From CBDUQI01 sp965369325 (lineage in GTDB: Bacteria > Pseudomonadota > Gammaproteobacteria > Steroidobacterales > JBCBZW01), in contig CBDUQI010000082.1 of NCBI GenBank assembly GCA_965369325.1, forward strand, positions 1 through 22,351: a DNA stretch of 22,351 nucleotides, in the 5' to 3' direction. The notes below the pieces were generated by a model. The model saw only the letters and a program-made list of their open reading frames with translations. It was not told the DNA's origin and did no database searches. The position numbers and the translations under genes were made by a program. Below are positions 7,351-15,604 of this stretch, piece after piece (the first letter of the stretch is position 1; every line of letters starts with the position of its first letter).

Positions 7351-8757
7351 GTGAAATATGCCTCTCAAGCGGTTGCAAAGCCCTACTTTGTCGGCGCCAT
7401 TGTGCTGTTTGTCGCCCAAATTGTATTTGGCCTGATACTGGGCCTGCAATACGTAATCGGCGATTTTCTGTTTCCGCACATTCCCTTTAACGTTGCACGC
7501 ATGGTCCACACTAACACCCTGATTGTCTGGTTGCTGCTGGGATTCATGGGGGCGGCGTACTATCTGGTGCCCGAGGAGGCCGAACGCGAACTGGAGTCGC
7601 CGAAGCTCGCCATCATTACGTTCTGGGTGTTTTTCGCTGCGGCAGGTTTAACCGTACTCGGCTACCTGATGGTGCCCTATGCGAGCCTTGCGAGGATCAC
7701 CGGCAACGAGTTGCTGCCCACCATGGGCCGCGAGTTTCTTGAGCAACCGACCATCACCAAGATTGGCATCGTGCTCGTTGCGCTCTCGTTTCTGTATAAC
7801 ATTGGCTTGACGATACTGCGAGGTCGCAAGACCGCGATTACAACAGTGCTGATGCTCGGGCTGATCGGTCTGGCGCTGATGTTCATGTTTTCGTTCTACA
7901 ATCCGGAAAACGTGGTCAAGGACAAAATCTATTGGTGGTGGGTAGTGCACCTGTGGGTGGAGGGCGTGTGGGAACTGATTCTGGCCTCGATTCTTGGTTT
8001 TGTCCTGATCAAGACCACCGGCGTCGATCGTGAGGTGATTGACAAGTGGGTATATCTAATCGTCGCACTGGCGCTGATCACCGGCATTATCGGCACCGGC
8101 CATCACTACTTCTGGATCGGCACGCCAGGCTACTGGAAGTGGTGGGGCTCGCTATTCTCCGCGTTGGAGCCGCTGCCGTTTTTCATGATGACGATCTTTG
8201 CGTTCAACATGGTCAACAAGCGCCGCCGCAATCATCCGAACAAGGCCGCCGTGCTGTGGGCGATGGGCACAGGCGTGATGGCCTTCCTGGGCGCAGGCGT
8301 GTGGGGATTTTTGCACACCCTCGCACCGGTTAACTACTACACGCATGGCTCGCAAATCACCGCCGCCCACGGTCACATGGCGTTTTACGGCGCCTACGCG
8401 ATGATCAACCTGACCATGATCTCCTACGCCATGCCGCTGCTGCGCGGACGCGAAGCAGCCAACAGCGTGCAAGCCCAGGTGGTGGAGATGTGGGCGTTCT
8501 GGCTGATGACCGTGTCTATGGTCTTCATCACCCTGTTTCTAACCGCCGCGGGCGTGGTGCAAACCTACTTACAGCGGGTCAGCGACACACCCATGCCGTT
8601 CATGGTGGTGCAAGAGAAGCTAGAGATTTTCTACTGGATGCGCGAGATCGCAGGTGCTGTGTTCCTGCTCGGTCTGGTTTTGTATATCGTGAGCTTTTTT
8701 GTTGACCGGCAGGGTGCAGAGGCACCCACGGGCGATGCGGTAGCGGCAAGCGGATGA
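7351..8757 (+). CDS. norB: Nitric oxide reductase subunit B (cNOR catalytic subunit)
   Basis: The catalytic membrane subunit that reduces two NO to N2O at a heme b3/FeB centre. It has 468 residues and twelve predicted membrane helices, the family's normal size. Every known ligand is present with a constant offset of 7 from Pseudomonas NorB: H53 and H342 for heme b, H340 for heme b3, H200, H251, H252 and E204 for FeB, and the conserved E273. The start is GTG at 7351 with GGAG about 10 bases upstream; the resulting N-terminus (KYASQAVAKPYF) fits the family. It overlaps norQ by four bases (ATGA), indicating translational coupling. No missing residue or truncation is seen. Confidence 0.98.
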   Translation: MKYASQAVAKPYFVGAIVLFVAQIVFGLILGLQYVIGDFLFPHIPFNVARMVHTNTLIVWLLLGFMGAAYYLVPEEAERELESPKLAIITFWVFFAAAGLTVLGYLMVPYASLARITGNELLPTMGREFLEQPTITKIGIVLVALSFLYNIGLTILRGRKTAITTVLMLGLIGLALMFMFSFYNPENVVKDKIYWWWVVHLWVEGVWELILASILGFVLIKTTGVDREVIDKWVYLIVALALITGIIGTGHHYFWIGTPGYWKWWGSLFSALEPLPFFMMTIFAFNMVNKRRRNHPNKAAVLWAMGTGVMAFLGAGVWGFLHTLAPVNYYTHGSQITAAHGHMAFYGAYAMINLTMISYAMPLLRGREAANSVQAQVVEMWAFWLMTVSMVFITLFLTAAGVVQTYLQRVSDTPMPFMVVQEKLEIFYWMREIAGAVFLLGLVLYIVSFFVDRQGAEAPTGDAVAASG

Positions 8758-9578
8758 ACACACCCGGTGAGTCGACCATGCAAAGCTTCGCTGCGCCACT
8801 GGACGGCCCGCACTATTGTCCCCACGGCAATGAGGTGGCGTTGTTCACGCATGCCTATCGCAATCAACTACCACTCATGCTCAAAGGACCAACGGGCTGT
8901 GGTAAAACGCGCTTTGTACGGCACATGGCGCACCGTCTCGGCCGGCCGCTGATCACCGTGGCCTGTCACGACGATCTGACTGCGGCCGATCTGATTGGGC
9001 GCCATCTGCTTAATACCGAGGGCACTTACTGGCATGACGGGCCGCTCACGCGAGCGGCCCGCAGTGGTGCCATTTGCTATCTGGATGAAGTCATCGAAGC
9101 CCGCAAAGACACGACGGTGGTGCTGCATCCTCTGACAGACGATCGGCGCATTTTGCCCATCGATCGCACCGGTGAGGTGCTGGAGCTACCACCGCAGTTC
9201 ATGCTCGTGGTGTCATACAACCCCGGCTATCAAAGCCTCACGAAAAACCTCAAACCGTCAACGCGCCAACGATTTATTGGTCTCAGTTTTTCGTTTCCTT
9301 CACCCGAGGTGGAATGCAAGATTGTGATGCGCGAGAGCGGCGTCGATCAGAGTGTCGCGCAACAGCTCGTAGACCTTGCCACTGCACTGCGCCGGCTCGG
9401 CGGCTGCGATCTGGAAGAGGTCGCCTCCACTCGGTTGCTAATTCACGCCGCATGCCTGATACAAAGCGGCTGTGACCTGCGCCAGGCCTGCGATGCGGCG
9501 ATGATCGAAACCTTGAGTGACGATGTGGACCAGCAGGACGCGCTGCGGGAGGTCGTCAATGCCTGCCTCCTCGACTGA
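8754..9578 (+). CDS. norQ: MoxR-type AAA+ ATPase of the nitric oxide reductase operon
   Basis: A 274-residue AAA+ ATPase of the MoxR/CbbQ/NorQ group that works with NorD to mature NorCB, probably by inserting the non-heme iron FeB. Walker A is G45-P-T-G-C-G-K-T52, Walker B is ICYLDEV (about 107-113), and the stretch LVVSYNPGYQSLTKNLKPST with an R-Q-R-F motif after it is diagnostic of the NorQ/CbbQ type. The start at 8754 overlaps the norB stop; an ATG at 8778 has a better ribosome site (GGTGAG) and would give 266 residues, so the true start may be the second. The 3' end overlaps the next gene by 20 bases. Confidence 0.95.
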   Translation: MNTPGESTMQSFAAPLDGPHYCPHGNEVALFTHAYRNQLPLMLKGPTGCGKTRFVRHMAHRLGRPLITVACHDDLTAADLIGRHLLNTEGTYWHDGPLTRAARSGAICYLDEVIEARKDTTVVLHPLTDDRRILPIDRTGEVLELPPQFMLVVSYNPGYQSLTKNLKPSTRQRFIGLSFSFPSPEVECKIVMRESGVDQSVAQQLVDLATALRRLGGCDLEEVASTRLLIHAACLIQSGCDLRQACDAAMIETLSDDVDQQDALREVVNACLLD

Positions 9579-9957
9579 TGTCAGCATCGATGGACAAGGC
9601 ACCGCCACTCTGGCCCAGGTGCTGTATCTGCTCAACCTTCTGTTACTGCCCGGCGTCGCCTTCGCGCTGCTGTTGGCGTTGTGGTCGCGTGAGCGCGCCC
9701 GGCCACGCCCGCTCGCCATCGCACACCTGGCGCAAACGGTAGCCGCGAGTGTATGGGCAGGCGCATTGCTGCTGCTAGTCAATGGGTTGATCATCGTGTT
9801 TGGAGATTATCGCGCGCCGTCAACCTGGGTGATTGTGGTGGTGTACTTCACGCTGTGCCATGCAAGCTTCGTACTGCTTGGTGCGTTTGGCCTGTCCAAG
9901 GCAATGGCAGGCCAGTTGTGGCGTTTTCCACTCGTGGGCCGGCCACTGCCGGAGTGA
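9559..9957 (+). CDS. Small membrane protein of unknown function inside the nor operon
   Basis: A 132-residue integral membrane protein that I do not recognise by name. Three strongly hydrophobic segments are visible at about 18-42 (LAQVLYLLNLLLLPGVAFAL and on), 55-81 (AHLAQTVAASVWAGALLLLV and on) and 88-111 (STWVIVVVYFTLCHASFVLL). A basic loop, WSRERARPRP, separates the first two, and the C-terminus reads MAGQLWRFPLVGRPLPE. It is not NorE, which is longer and resembles cytochrome oxidase subunit III. The gene starts inside norQ and its stop is one base before the norD ATG, so it is almost certainly translated with norQ and norD. A role in NorCB assembly or in anchoring the NorQ-NorD complex is inferred from position only. 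The ATG at 9559 places the start immediately before a coherent reading; the frame upstream overlaps norQ. Confidence 0.8.
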   Translation: MPASSTDVSIDGQGTATLAQVLYLLNLLLLPGVAFALLLALWSRERARPRPLAIAHLAQTVAASVWAGALLLLVNGLIIVFGDYRAPSTWVIVVVYFTLCHASFVLLGAFGLSKAMAGQLWRFPLVGRPLPE

Positions 9958-9958
9958 C

Positions 9959-11788
9959 ATGGAAGAACAGGTCGGCATTTACTGGCACCGCCTGCTGCGC
10001 CGGGTCACACGAAGCAGCTACCCGGAACACGCCGTTGTATTGGACGATTTGCGCCCCGCACTGCGTTTATTTTTTCGTGCGGTGGGCGGCGACGTCGGTT
10101 TGCGTCTGGAACCCTCGCAACCGTGCATCTGGGAGGCGCGGCGCAGTGTGCTGGCTCGCGTGGCCGATACGCAGCGATACGCCACCTTTGCGTGGCGCGA
10201 CGAACGCGCACTGTACCTGCCCAAATCAGTCGAGCACTTCCCTGCATCCACGCTGAATCGGGATCTGTACTTTTGGCTGACCGCCATGGCGGCGTACGCA
10301 TCACCCGCTCGACGAGAGAATTGGATCGAAAGTAGTCGCCGAACCTGCGTGCAGGTTTTGCGACACCTGCCAGGTCTTAAGGCGCGGTACGAGCGGCTGG
10401 TGCAAGCGCATTTGTCAGCGCGTCCGGCACCAGAAGATTTACGCGGCGTAGCGCGTGACACCGAGGTGGCCGTAGTACGCGCGCTGCAAGACCCATCTGG
10501 CGCACCCGAGGCCGAACGCCTTAGCGCACTGCCTCAGCCCGTCTGGTTATGGCTGCACCCACAGCCCCCTCCAATGGCTCATCCTGCCGGCACATCGGAT
10601 GATGTGGGCGCAGAGGGTGAAACGCGCGCACTTGAGGATTTGGGCCGTCGCCGTGCGCAGCGCGTGGAGCCACCCACCGCCGGCCGCGGCTTGATCACCA
10701 TTCGCATGGAGAACATTCTGAGTTGGGGCGAATTTGTTGACGTCGATCGGGATGTGGACGAGGAGGAGGATCTGGAGCAGGCCGAAGCGGCGGCGCGCGA
10801 CTTGAATCGGTTGGCCATTTCGAGGAAACGACGCAGCGCCGCCGGCCGCCTGAAGTTCGATCTGGAACTGCCGGCCGAGGCCAGTGACGACGCCGTACTC
10901 AGTGAAGGCCTACTACTGCCGGAGTGGGACTGGGGTACCCGAACGCTGCACCCCGACCAATGCCGGGTAACCGAATTGATTGACGATCGCGCGGGACCAC
11001 AACCACTGCCCACAGCGTTGGCGCCCACCGTCCATCGGCTGCGCCGCCAACTTGAGCCACTGCGAACAGCGCCACGGTGGCGCAAGGCGCAGCCGGATGG
11101 CCATGAACTCGATCTGGATCGCTGCTTGGATTTTTCCATTGCAGTGGCCGCACAGCAAGACATCAAAACCGACAACCTGTTCCAGGAAGTCGCCCGGGAC
11201 GCACGCGACATGGCGTGCCTGATCATGGCCGATCTGTCGCAGTCCACCGATTCGCACATCAGCGACACGCAGCGCGTAATTGATGTTATTCGCGACAGCC
11301 TGCACGTCTTTTGCGAATCGATCGAACCGCTGGGCGACGCGCTGGCAGTTTACGGTTTTTCCTCGCGCAAGCGCGATCCCATCCGCATTCACGAGATCAA
11401 ACGCTTCGACGAACCGCTCGACACGCCGGTACACGGGCGCATCGCGGCGATTCGTCCGGGGTTCTACACGCGCATGGGCGCGGCGGTGCGCTTTGGCGCG
11501 CGCACACTCGCGCAACGTGGCCAACGGCAGCGCATATTGCTACTGCTGACCGACGGCAAGCCCAACGATCTGGATCAATACGAGGGCCGTTACGGCATCG
11601 AAGACACTCGCCACGCGGTGAACACTGCCCGAGGCCAAGGGTTGCTGCCGTTTTGCATCACCATTGATCGGCGGGGTCACGACTACCTGCCGCATTTGTT
11701 TGGCCCGGGCGGCTACATCGTCATTCAATCTCCCCAGCAGCTCCCTCTACGTCTTCCGCTGCTCTACGCACAGCTCACCAAAAACTGA
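9959..11788 (+). CDS. norD: NorD, von Willebrand A-domain protein for nitric oxide reductase activation
   Basis: A 609-residue protein of the NorD/CbbO family, partner of the NorQ ATPase in activating NO reductase. The N-terminal half is helical and charged, with an acidic patch near 260-275 (DVDRDVDEEEDLEQAEAAAR). The C-terminal von Willebrand A domain (about 415-609) has a complete MIDAS: D425-L-S427-Q-S429, a Thr in YTRMGAA, and Asp in LLLLTDGKPND. The ATG at 9959 follows a GGAG ribosome site and comes one base after the preceding stop; the same frame stays open further upstream but would overlap the preceding gene. Length fits the family. No terminator is evident after the stop. Confidence 0.95.
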   Translation: MEEQVGIYWHRLLRRVTRSSYPEHAVVLDDLRPALRLFFRAVGGDVGLRLEPSQPCIWEARRSVLARVADTQRYATFAWRDERALYLPKSVEHFPASTLNRDLYFWLTAMAAYASPARRENWIESSRRTCVQVLRHLPGLKARYERLVQAHLSARPAPEDLRGVARDTEVAVVRALQDPSGAPEAERLSALPQPVWLWLHPQPPPMAHPAGTSDDVGAEGETRALEDLGRRRAQRVEPPTAGRGLITIRMENILSWGEFVDVDRDVDEEEDLEQAEAAARDLNRLAISRKRRSAAGRLKFDLELPAEASDDAVLSEGLLLPEWDWGTRTLHPDQCRVTELIDDRAGPQPLPTALAPTVHRLRRQLEPLRTAPRWRKAQPDGHELDLDRCLDFSIAVAAQQDIKTDNLFQEVARDARDMACLIMADLSQSTDSHISDTQRVIDVIRDSLHVFCESIEPLGDALAVYGFSSRKRDPIRIHEIKRFDEPLDTPVHGRIAAIRPGFYTRMGAAVRFGARTLAQRGQRQRILLLLTDGKPNDLDQYEGRYGIEDTRHAVNTARGQGLLPFCITIDRRGHDYLPHLFGPGGYIVIQSPQQLPLRLPLLYAQLTKN

Positions 11789-11966
11789 TGTGGCCGCTGG
11801 GAAGTCGAGTGACAGAATGCTACGACGCACCTCGTTCGTGATTGGACAGATGCGCCGCTCATTCTTGAGCAACAACGATCAGCGCGCCCGACAGCCATCT
11901 GATCACGCTACTGTCTCGATGGCCATCCGTGCTAGGCTTGCCCACAATCCAGTCGCCCGCCGCGTG

Positions 11967-12446
11967 ATGCGGCGAACACACCAACGGGTAAGTATCGTGC
12001 GTAGTGCCTTAGCTCTTTGTCTGTTGTGCCTCAGCACCCTCGCCCTGGCGCAGGAGCCCCTGTCGCTGCAAGCGCAAGGCGAGGCGTTTCTCGAAAGCAA
12101 CGCCACCAAAGAAGATGTTGTAGTCACCGAGAGCGGGCTGCAGTACAAAATTCTAAAACCGGGCAGCGACGAGAAACCCACCAAGCGCTCCAAAGTCACG
12201 GTGCACTATCAGGGCAAACACATTAGCGGCGCGGTATTCGACAGCACGTTTGAAGGGGATCCCTCAACGTTTCGGATGCGCCAAGTGATAAAGGGCTGGA
12301 CCGAAGGATTGCAGTATGTGGGCGTCGGCGGACATATCGTTCTGTACGTGCCGCCGGCGCTGGCCTACGGGCGACGCGGCTCGCCGCCATTGATCGGCAA
12401 ACACGAGACGCTGGTGTTTATCATCGCGTTACTGGAGATTCATTAG
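11967..12446 (+). CDS. Secreted FKBP-type peptidyl-prolyl cis-trans isomerase
   Basis: A 159-residue protein with a cleavable signal peptide (basic start MRRTHQR, hydrophobic core ALALCLLCLSTLALA, cleavage near residue 28) and one FKBP domain. Binding-pocket residues are present: Y81, F91-D92 in VFDST, V107-I108 and W111 in QVIKGWTEGLQ, Y134 in PPALAYG, and F151 near the C-terminus. The stretch TESGLQYKILKPG before the domain is typical of FkpA/Mip-type periplasmic folding helpers. The start is uncertain: ATG at 11967 gives a good signal peptide but a poor ribosome site, while GTG at 11997 also gives a signal sequence. The 3' end overlaps the convergent rimJ by 26 bases. The 178 bases between norD and this gene hold nothing I can name. 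Confidence 0.88.
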   Translation: MRRTHQRVSIVRSALALCLLCLSTLALAQEPLSLQAQGEAFLESNATKEDVVVTESGLQYKILKPGSDEKPTKRSKVTVHYQGKHISGAVFDSTFEGDPSTFRMRQVIKGWTEGLQYVGVGGHIVLYVPPALAYGRRGSPPLIGKHETLVFIIALLEIH

Positions 12447-12990
12447 CGGCGTGGCCGGGGTTGAGCTTTGAGGTGAGAACATGGTCGCGCCACTGCCCTG
12501 CGATCAGCAGGTACGACCTGGCGAGACCTTCCTGCTCAAACCCCAGCTTCTCCAATACTCGGGCGCTTCGCTCATTCTCCGGCATGTAGTTTGCCATGAT
12601 CCGGTGCAGATCCAGCACTTGAAACACGTAGTCGATCGAGGCGTCCAGAATCTCCGTCATCAGCCCCTGGCCTTCGCGTGAGCTGGATATCGAGTAGCCC
12701 AAATTGCACGCCTGAAAAACGCCGCCCACGATATTCGTAAACGAGCAGATGCCCACAATCTCATCCGCATCCGGCGTGAACGCGAGCACTCTCAAGGCAC
12801 GTCCCTCTTGCTGTTCCTCACGCATCCTCACGACACGCTCGGCCCAGGATTCCGGCGTGTAGTAATCATCAGGTAAAGCAGGTATCCACGGCGCCAAATG
12901 CGAGGCATTCTGTATGTAGTACCGGTGCATTGCCAGTGCGTGCCGCGTGTCCAGGAGGAAAGCTCGGGTTCTTTCGGTTTCGAAGAGCAT
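12421..12990 (-). CDS. rimJ: Ribosomal protein S5 alanine N-acetyltransferase (RimJ)
   Basis: A 189-residue GNAT acetyltransferase that aligns along its whole length with E. coli RimJ, which acetylates the N-terminal alanine of ribosomal protein S5. Shared stretches include ACNLGYSI, GQGLMTEIL (acetyl-CoA loop, RxGxG-like), HRIMANYMPENERSA, LEKLGFEQEGLA and LLIAGQWRDHVLT. The ATG at 12990 has a GGAGG ribosome site about ten bases upstream. The C-terminal codons overlap the convergent FKBP gene by 26 bases. ygeA, on the same strand, ends upstream at 13030, so the two may share a transcript. Confidence 0.9.
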   Translation of the reverse strand: MLFETERTRAFLLDTRHALAMHRYYIQNASHLAPWIPALPDDYYTPESWAERVVRMREEQQEGRALRVLAFTPDADEIVGICSFTNIVGGVFQACNLGYSISSSREGQGLMTEILDASIDYVFQVLDLHRIMANYMPENERSARVLEKLGFEQEGLARSYLLIAGQWRDHVLTSKLNPGHAANESPVTR

Positions 12991-13029
12991 GGCGAGTTCC
13001 TCCGAGCATCGACGGGCCGCGCGGACGCG

Positions 13030-13722
13030 TTACTGACTTAACGCCGCCAGCACCGCCTGGTTTGCGTGGATAAGGGTAGTGTCGTAGACGGGGACATCGG
13101 TATGCGCCTGCTTCACCAGCATCCCAATCTCGGTGCACCCGGCAATCACCGCTTCGGCTCCGCGCTGGCGTAGCTCCTGCATGATTCGCAGGTACTCCTC
13201 TCGGGAATCCGGGTTCACGTTGCCCTGGCAAAGCTCCTCGTAGATCACCCGGTGCACAATTGCTCTGTCGGCATCATCCGGCACCAGTACTCTGAGGCCG
13301 TGCTGCGCCAGACGCCCTCGGTAGAAGTCCTGTTCCATGGTGAAGCGCGTGCCCAACAAACCGACGGTCTGGATGCCATCCTGGCGCACGTGCGCAGCAG
13401 TGGCATCCGCCAGGTGCAACAACGGAATATCAATGGCATCAGCGACCTGATCCGCCACTTTGTGCATGGTATTGGTACAAATGAGCAACAGATCCGCGCC
13501 GCCGGCCTGCACTTGGCGGGCGTAGGTGCACAGCACACGCGCCGCCTGCTCCCAGTCGCCCGTATGCTGCAGCTGCTCGATGTCATAGAAGTCGACGCTT
13601 ACCATCACAATGCGGGCCGAGTGCAGTCCGCCCAGCGCACGCTTGGTCTGCTCGTTGATCAGTCGGTAGTACAGCTCGGTGCTCTCCCAGCTCATCCCGC
13701 CCAGTAATCCAATGGTCTTCAT
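13030..13722 (-). CDS. ygeA: Broad-specificity amino-acid racemase, YgeA/aspartate racemase family
   Basis: A 230-residue PLP-independent racemase of the Asp/Glu racemase fold. It closely resembles E. coli YgeA, reported to racemise several amino acids, homoserine among them. The start MKTIGLLGGMSWEST is diagnostic. The two catalytic cysteines are C82 (ICTNTMHK) and C196 (AGCTEIGML). Further matches are GTRFTMEQDFYRGRL and YEELCQGN. The ATG at 13722 is chosen because the family begins exactly here; the frame remains open upstream by chance. The adjacent gene at 13949 is divergent, with a 226-base gap. Physiological substrate here is not known. Confidence 0.9.
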   Translation of the reverse strand: MKTIGLLGGMSWESTELYYRLINEQTKRALGGLHSARIVMVSVDFYDIEQLQHTGDWEQAARVLCTYARQVQAGGADLLLICTNTMHKVADQVADAIDIPLLHLADATAAHVRQDGIQTVGLLGTRFTMEQDFYRGRLAQHGLRVLVPDDADRAIVHRVIYEELCQGNVNPDSREEYLRIMQELRQRGAEAVIAGCTEIGMLVKQAHTDVPVYDTTLIHANQAVLAALSQ

Positions 13723-13899
13723 GCGTAATGTCTGTCCTGTGTTAAGTGGCTGCCAGCACGTGGCCAGTAACGGCGCGATGTGCTCAGCCAGAGCCATTGC
13801 AATTGCTCGCACAATTGCGCTGCACCTCATCCGCCCGGTGTTCGACGTTCGCCTCGGCCCAGCCATTCCTCGCATGCACCAGCATCGTGAACGGCTCAG

Positions 13900-13928
13900 T
13901 CGACGCATTCGACGAGTGGCCGTATTAT
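13900..13928 (+). promoter_or_regulatory. Candidate sigma-70 promoter for the GNAT gene
   Basis: TCGACG (13900-13905, four of six matches to the -35 consensus) and TATTAT (13923-13928, five of six matches to the -10) are separated by 17 bases. A start near 13935 would leave a short leader before the ATG at 13949. It is a prediction from spacing only. Confidence 0.4.
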
Positions 13929-13948
13929 AAGGCGGTGGAAGCCGAAGC

Positions 13949-14470
13949 ATGAATATCCGCCTGGCACACCCGACCGATACCGCGCAGGTGCTGCGGCTGT
14001 ACCAACATGTTGCGCGGGCCGCGCCCGGTGGGCTGGCACGCCTGGCGCATGAGATTGAAGAACCCTACGTGCGGGACTTTCTGCAGCATGCCGAGCAGCG
14101 TGGGGTGGCCCTGGTGGCCGTAGACGAGCACAACACTATCCTGGGCGAAATCCACGCTTACACACCGGGCATTGAGTGCTTTGCCCATGTCTATGGTGAC
14201 CTGACGATTGCGGTAGATCCACAGCAGCAGGGCGCCGGCCTCGGCCGCCAGCTGTTCGAGGCATTGCTGCACACCGTACGCGACACTAAGCCCGCGATCA
14301 CCCGCATTGAGCTGGTCGTGCGCGAGTCCAACACCCGTGCGATCCGGTTTTACAAAGCACTTGGCTTCGAGATCGAGGGGCGATTCGAGGAGCGCATCAG
14401 CGACCTTAATGGCGGCGTGGAAGCCGATATCCCGATGGCGTGGCGCCGAGAGGCGGCGCCCCCCTCTTAA
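13949..14470 (+). CDS. GNAT family N-acetyltransferase
   Basis: A 173-residue acetyltransferase of the GNAT superfamily. The acetyl-CoA pyrophosphate loop is Q93-Q-G-A-G-L-G-R100 after the beta-4 strand DLTIAVDP. The later NTRAIRFYKALGFEIEGRFEE is the usual motif B region. The N-terminal MNIRLAHPTDTAQVLRLYQH is a standard GNAT start. The acetyl acceptor cannot be told from sequence; the end of motif B (G-x-x-x-E-G-x-x-E/R) resembles amine and aminoacyl acetyltransferases in general. The gene diverges from ygeA and is followed 42 bases later by the VOC gene on the same strand, perhaps co-transcribed. Confidence 0.85.
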   Translation: MNIRLAHPTDTAQVLRLYQHVARAAPGGLARLAHEIEEPYVRDFLQHAEQRGVALVAVDEHNTILGEIHAYTPGIECFAHVYGDLTIAVDPQQQGAGLGRQLFEALLHTVRDTKPAITRIELVVRESNTRAIRFYKALGFEIEGRFEERISDLNGGVEADIPMAWRREAAPPS

Positions 14471-14512
14471 CCCACGCCAGCGCCGCACTGAGCGCACGCG
14501 GCAGGAGAACCG

Positions 14513-14938
14513 ATGGCACAGTTTATGGCACTCACCTCGTTGGTGGTGAAAGACTACGATGAGGCGATCACATTCTATACGCAGGTGCTCGGATTCGAGT
14601 TAATCGAGAACACGCCGTTACCGGAACAAAACAAACGCTGGGTGGTAATCGCTCCACCCGGCGCACGCGAGTCCGGCCTGCTGTTGGCGCGCGCTTCCAG
14701 CGACAATCAGCAAGCAGCGGTCGGCAATCAAACGGGCGGGCGGGTGTTCCTGTTTCTGTACACCGACGACTTCTGGCGAGACTACAACGTGTATGTTGCG
14801 CGCGACGTCAAGTTTGTGCGGGCGCCCACAACGCACGCCTACGGCACCGTCGCTGTTTTCGAAGACCTCTACGGTAATTTGTGGGATCTGCTGGAGCCTG
14901 CCGACAAAAGCGCATTCCACCGCAACGATGCCGCGTAG
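14513..14938 (+). CDS. VOC superfamily (glyoxalase/bleomycin-resistance fold) protein
   Basis: A 141-residue protein with two beta-alpha-beta-beta-beta units of the vicinal oxygen chelate fold. The first unit is LTSLVVKDYDEAITFYTQVLGFELIE; the second ends in AVFEDLYGNLWDLLEP, where the last Glu is the usual metal ligand. The histidine normally found at the start of the first unit is replaced (ALTSLVV), so metal chemistry like that of glyoxalase I is doubtful. The ribosome site AGGAGA precedes the ATG at 14513. Substrate unknown. Confidence 0.82.
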   Translation: MAQFMALTSLVVKDYDEAITFYTQVLGFELIENTPLPEQNKRWVVIAPPGARESGLLLARASSDNQQAAVGNQTGGRVFLFLYTDDFWRDYNVYVARDVKFVRAPTTHAYGTVAVFEDLYGNLWDLLEPADKSAFHRNDAA

Positions 14939-15161
14939 AGGCGCGCCCATGGGATAAATCCCCAGGATGCGACAGAACACAGCATGTGGCGACAACCGAC
15001 GAATGAGCCTCTTCTGTCTTTTCTGACGTATTGATGAGGGTAACGTCGTAAAAATGTCGCTATTTGCAGAGACCATGCTTGAATCCAGTCCACCAATACC
15101 AGCCGCGCCGGCGCGGCGAGCGTTGGTGGACAAGCCTAACTCCGCAAAAGGAACTTGTGCT

Positions 15162-15575
15162 GTGACGCCCTATCCACTAGTATCTAAAGAAGATAAAACT
15201 ATATATTTCAACGACTTAACAATAATAGAGAACGGCTTGACAAAATCAGGCCGCAACTTCGGAAGCGCCCTGGGTGTCGCTGTTACCGCAGCGCTCACCA
15301 AGGCCTCCAGATCCCGGCCAGTTAGCAAACTTGCCGCAGTGGAGTCAGCCATGGACAAGGCAATTGAACTAAGCGTTTTCGGGCGGCGCCTGCTGGCGGT
15401 CCGACAGCCTGACAGCTGGTCGCTGTTCCACCTTCGCCCCAACGGCATCCGTTATCAGGTCGCCAACAAGCGAGTGCCGGCCAGCGTTACCGAAGTGGAG
15501 CTGCCACACTATATTGCCGACCTGTGTGAGGATTGGGCCAACCCGCGCTACCCGCGCGTCGTGCGCCTGTCCTGA
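15162..15575 (+). CDS. Unrecognised protein with an AT-rich 5' end
   Basis: I do not recognise this protein. From the GTG at 15162 it has 137 residues: a polar N-terminus (TPYPLVSKEDKTIYFNDLTI), a small-residue helix-like part (GSALGVAVTAALTKASRSR), a charged helix (SKLAAVESAMDKAIELSVFG) and a C-terminal part ending in DLCEDWANPRYPRVVRLS. No signal peptide or clear membrane segment is visible. AAGGA lies nine bases before the GTG, and AT-rich codons begin there, which favours this start; an in-frame ATG at 15054 would add 36 low-complexity residues with a poorer ribosome site. The stretch 15170-15245 is much more AT-rich than its surroundings. The 223 bases before it hold no other gene I can support. 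It converges on the carboxylesterase gene 29 bases away. Confidence 0.6.
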   Translation: MTPYPLVSKEDKTIYFNDLTIIENGLTKSGRNFGSALGVAVTAALTKASRSRPVSKLAAVESAMDKAIELSVFGRRLLAVRQPDSWSLFHLRPNGIRYQVANKRVPASVTEVELPHYIADLCEDWANPRYPRVVRLS

Positions 15576-15604
15576 GCCCTGCCGTTAGCGCGCTGGCGCT
15601 ACGG

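Noticed and set aside
10579..11268. A 229-codon minus-strand frame inside norD
   Set aside because: The translation is Ser/Arg-rich and low in complexity, as is typical of a reverse-strand shadow of a GC-rich gene; norD has intact motifs across the region.
15026..15050. GACGT...ACGTC repeat before the orphan gene as a possible operator
   Set aside because: Five-base arms with a long spacer occur by chance; no promoter elements frame it.
15578..15603. Imperfect inverted repeat between the convergent genes ending at 15575 and 15605
   Set aside because: CCGT-AGCGC/GCGCTACGG pair only with a bulge and neither side is followed by a T-run, so a terminator cannot be supported.
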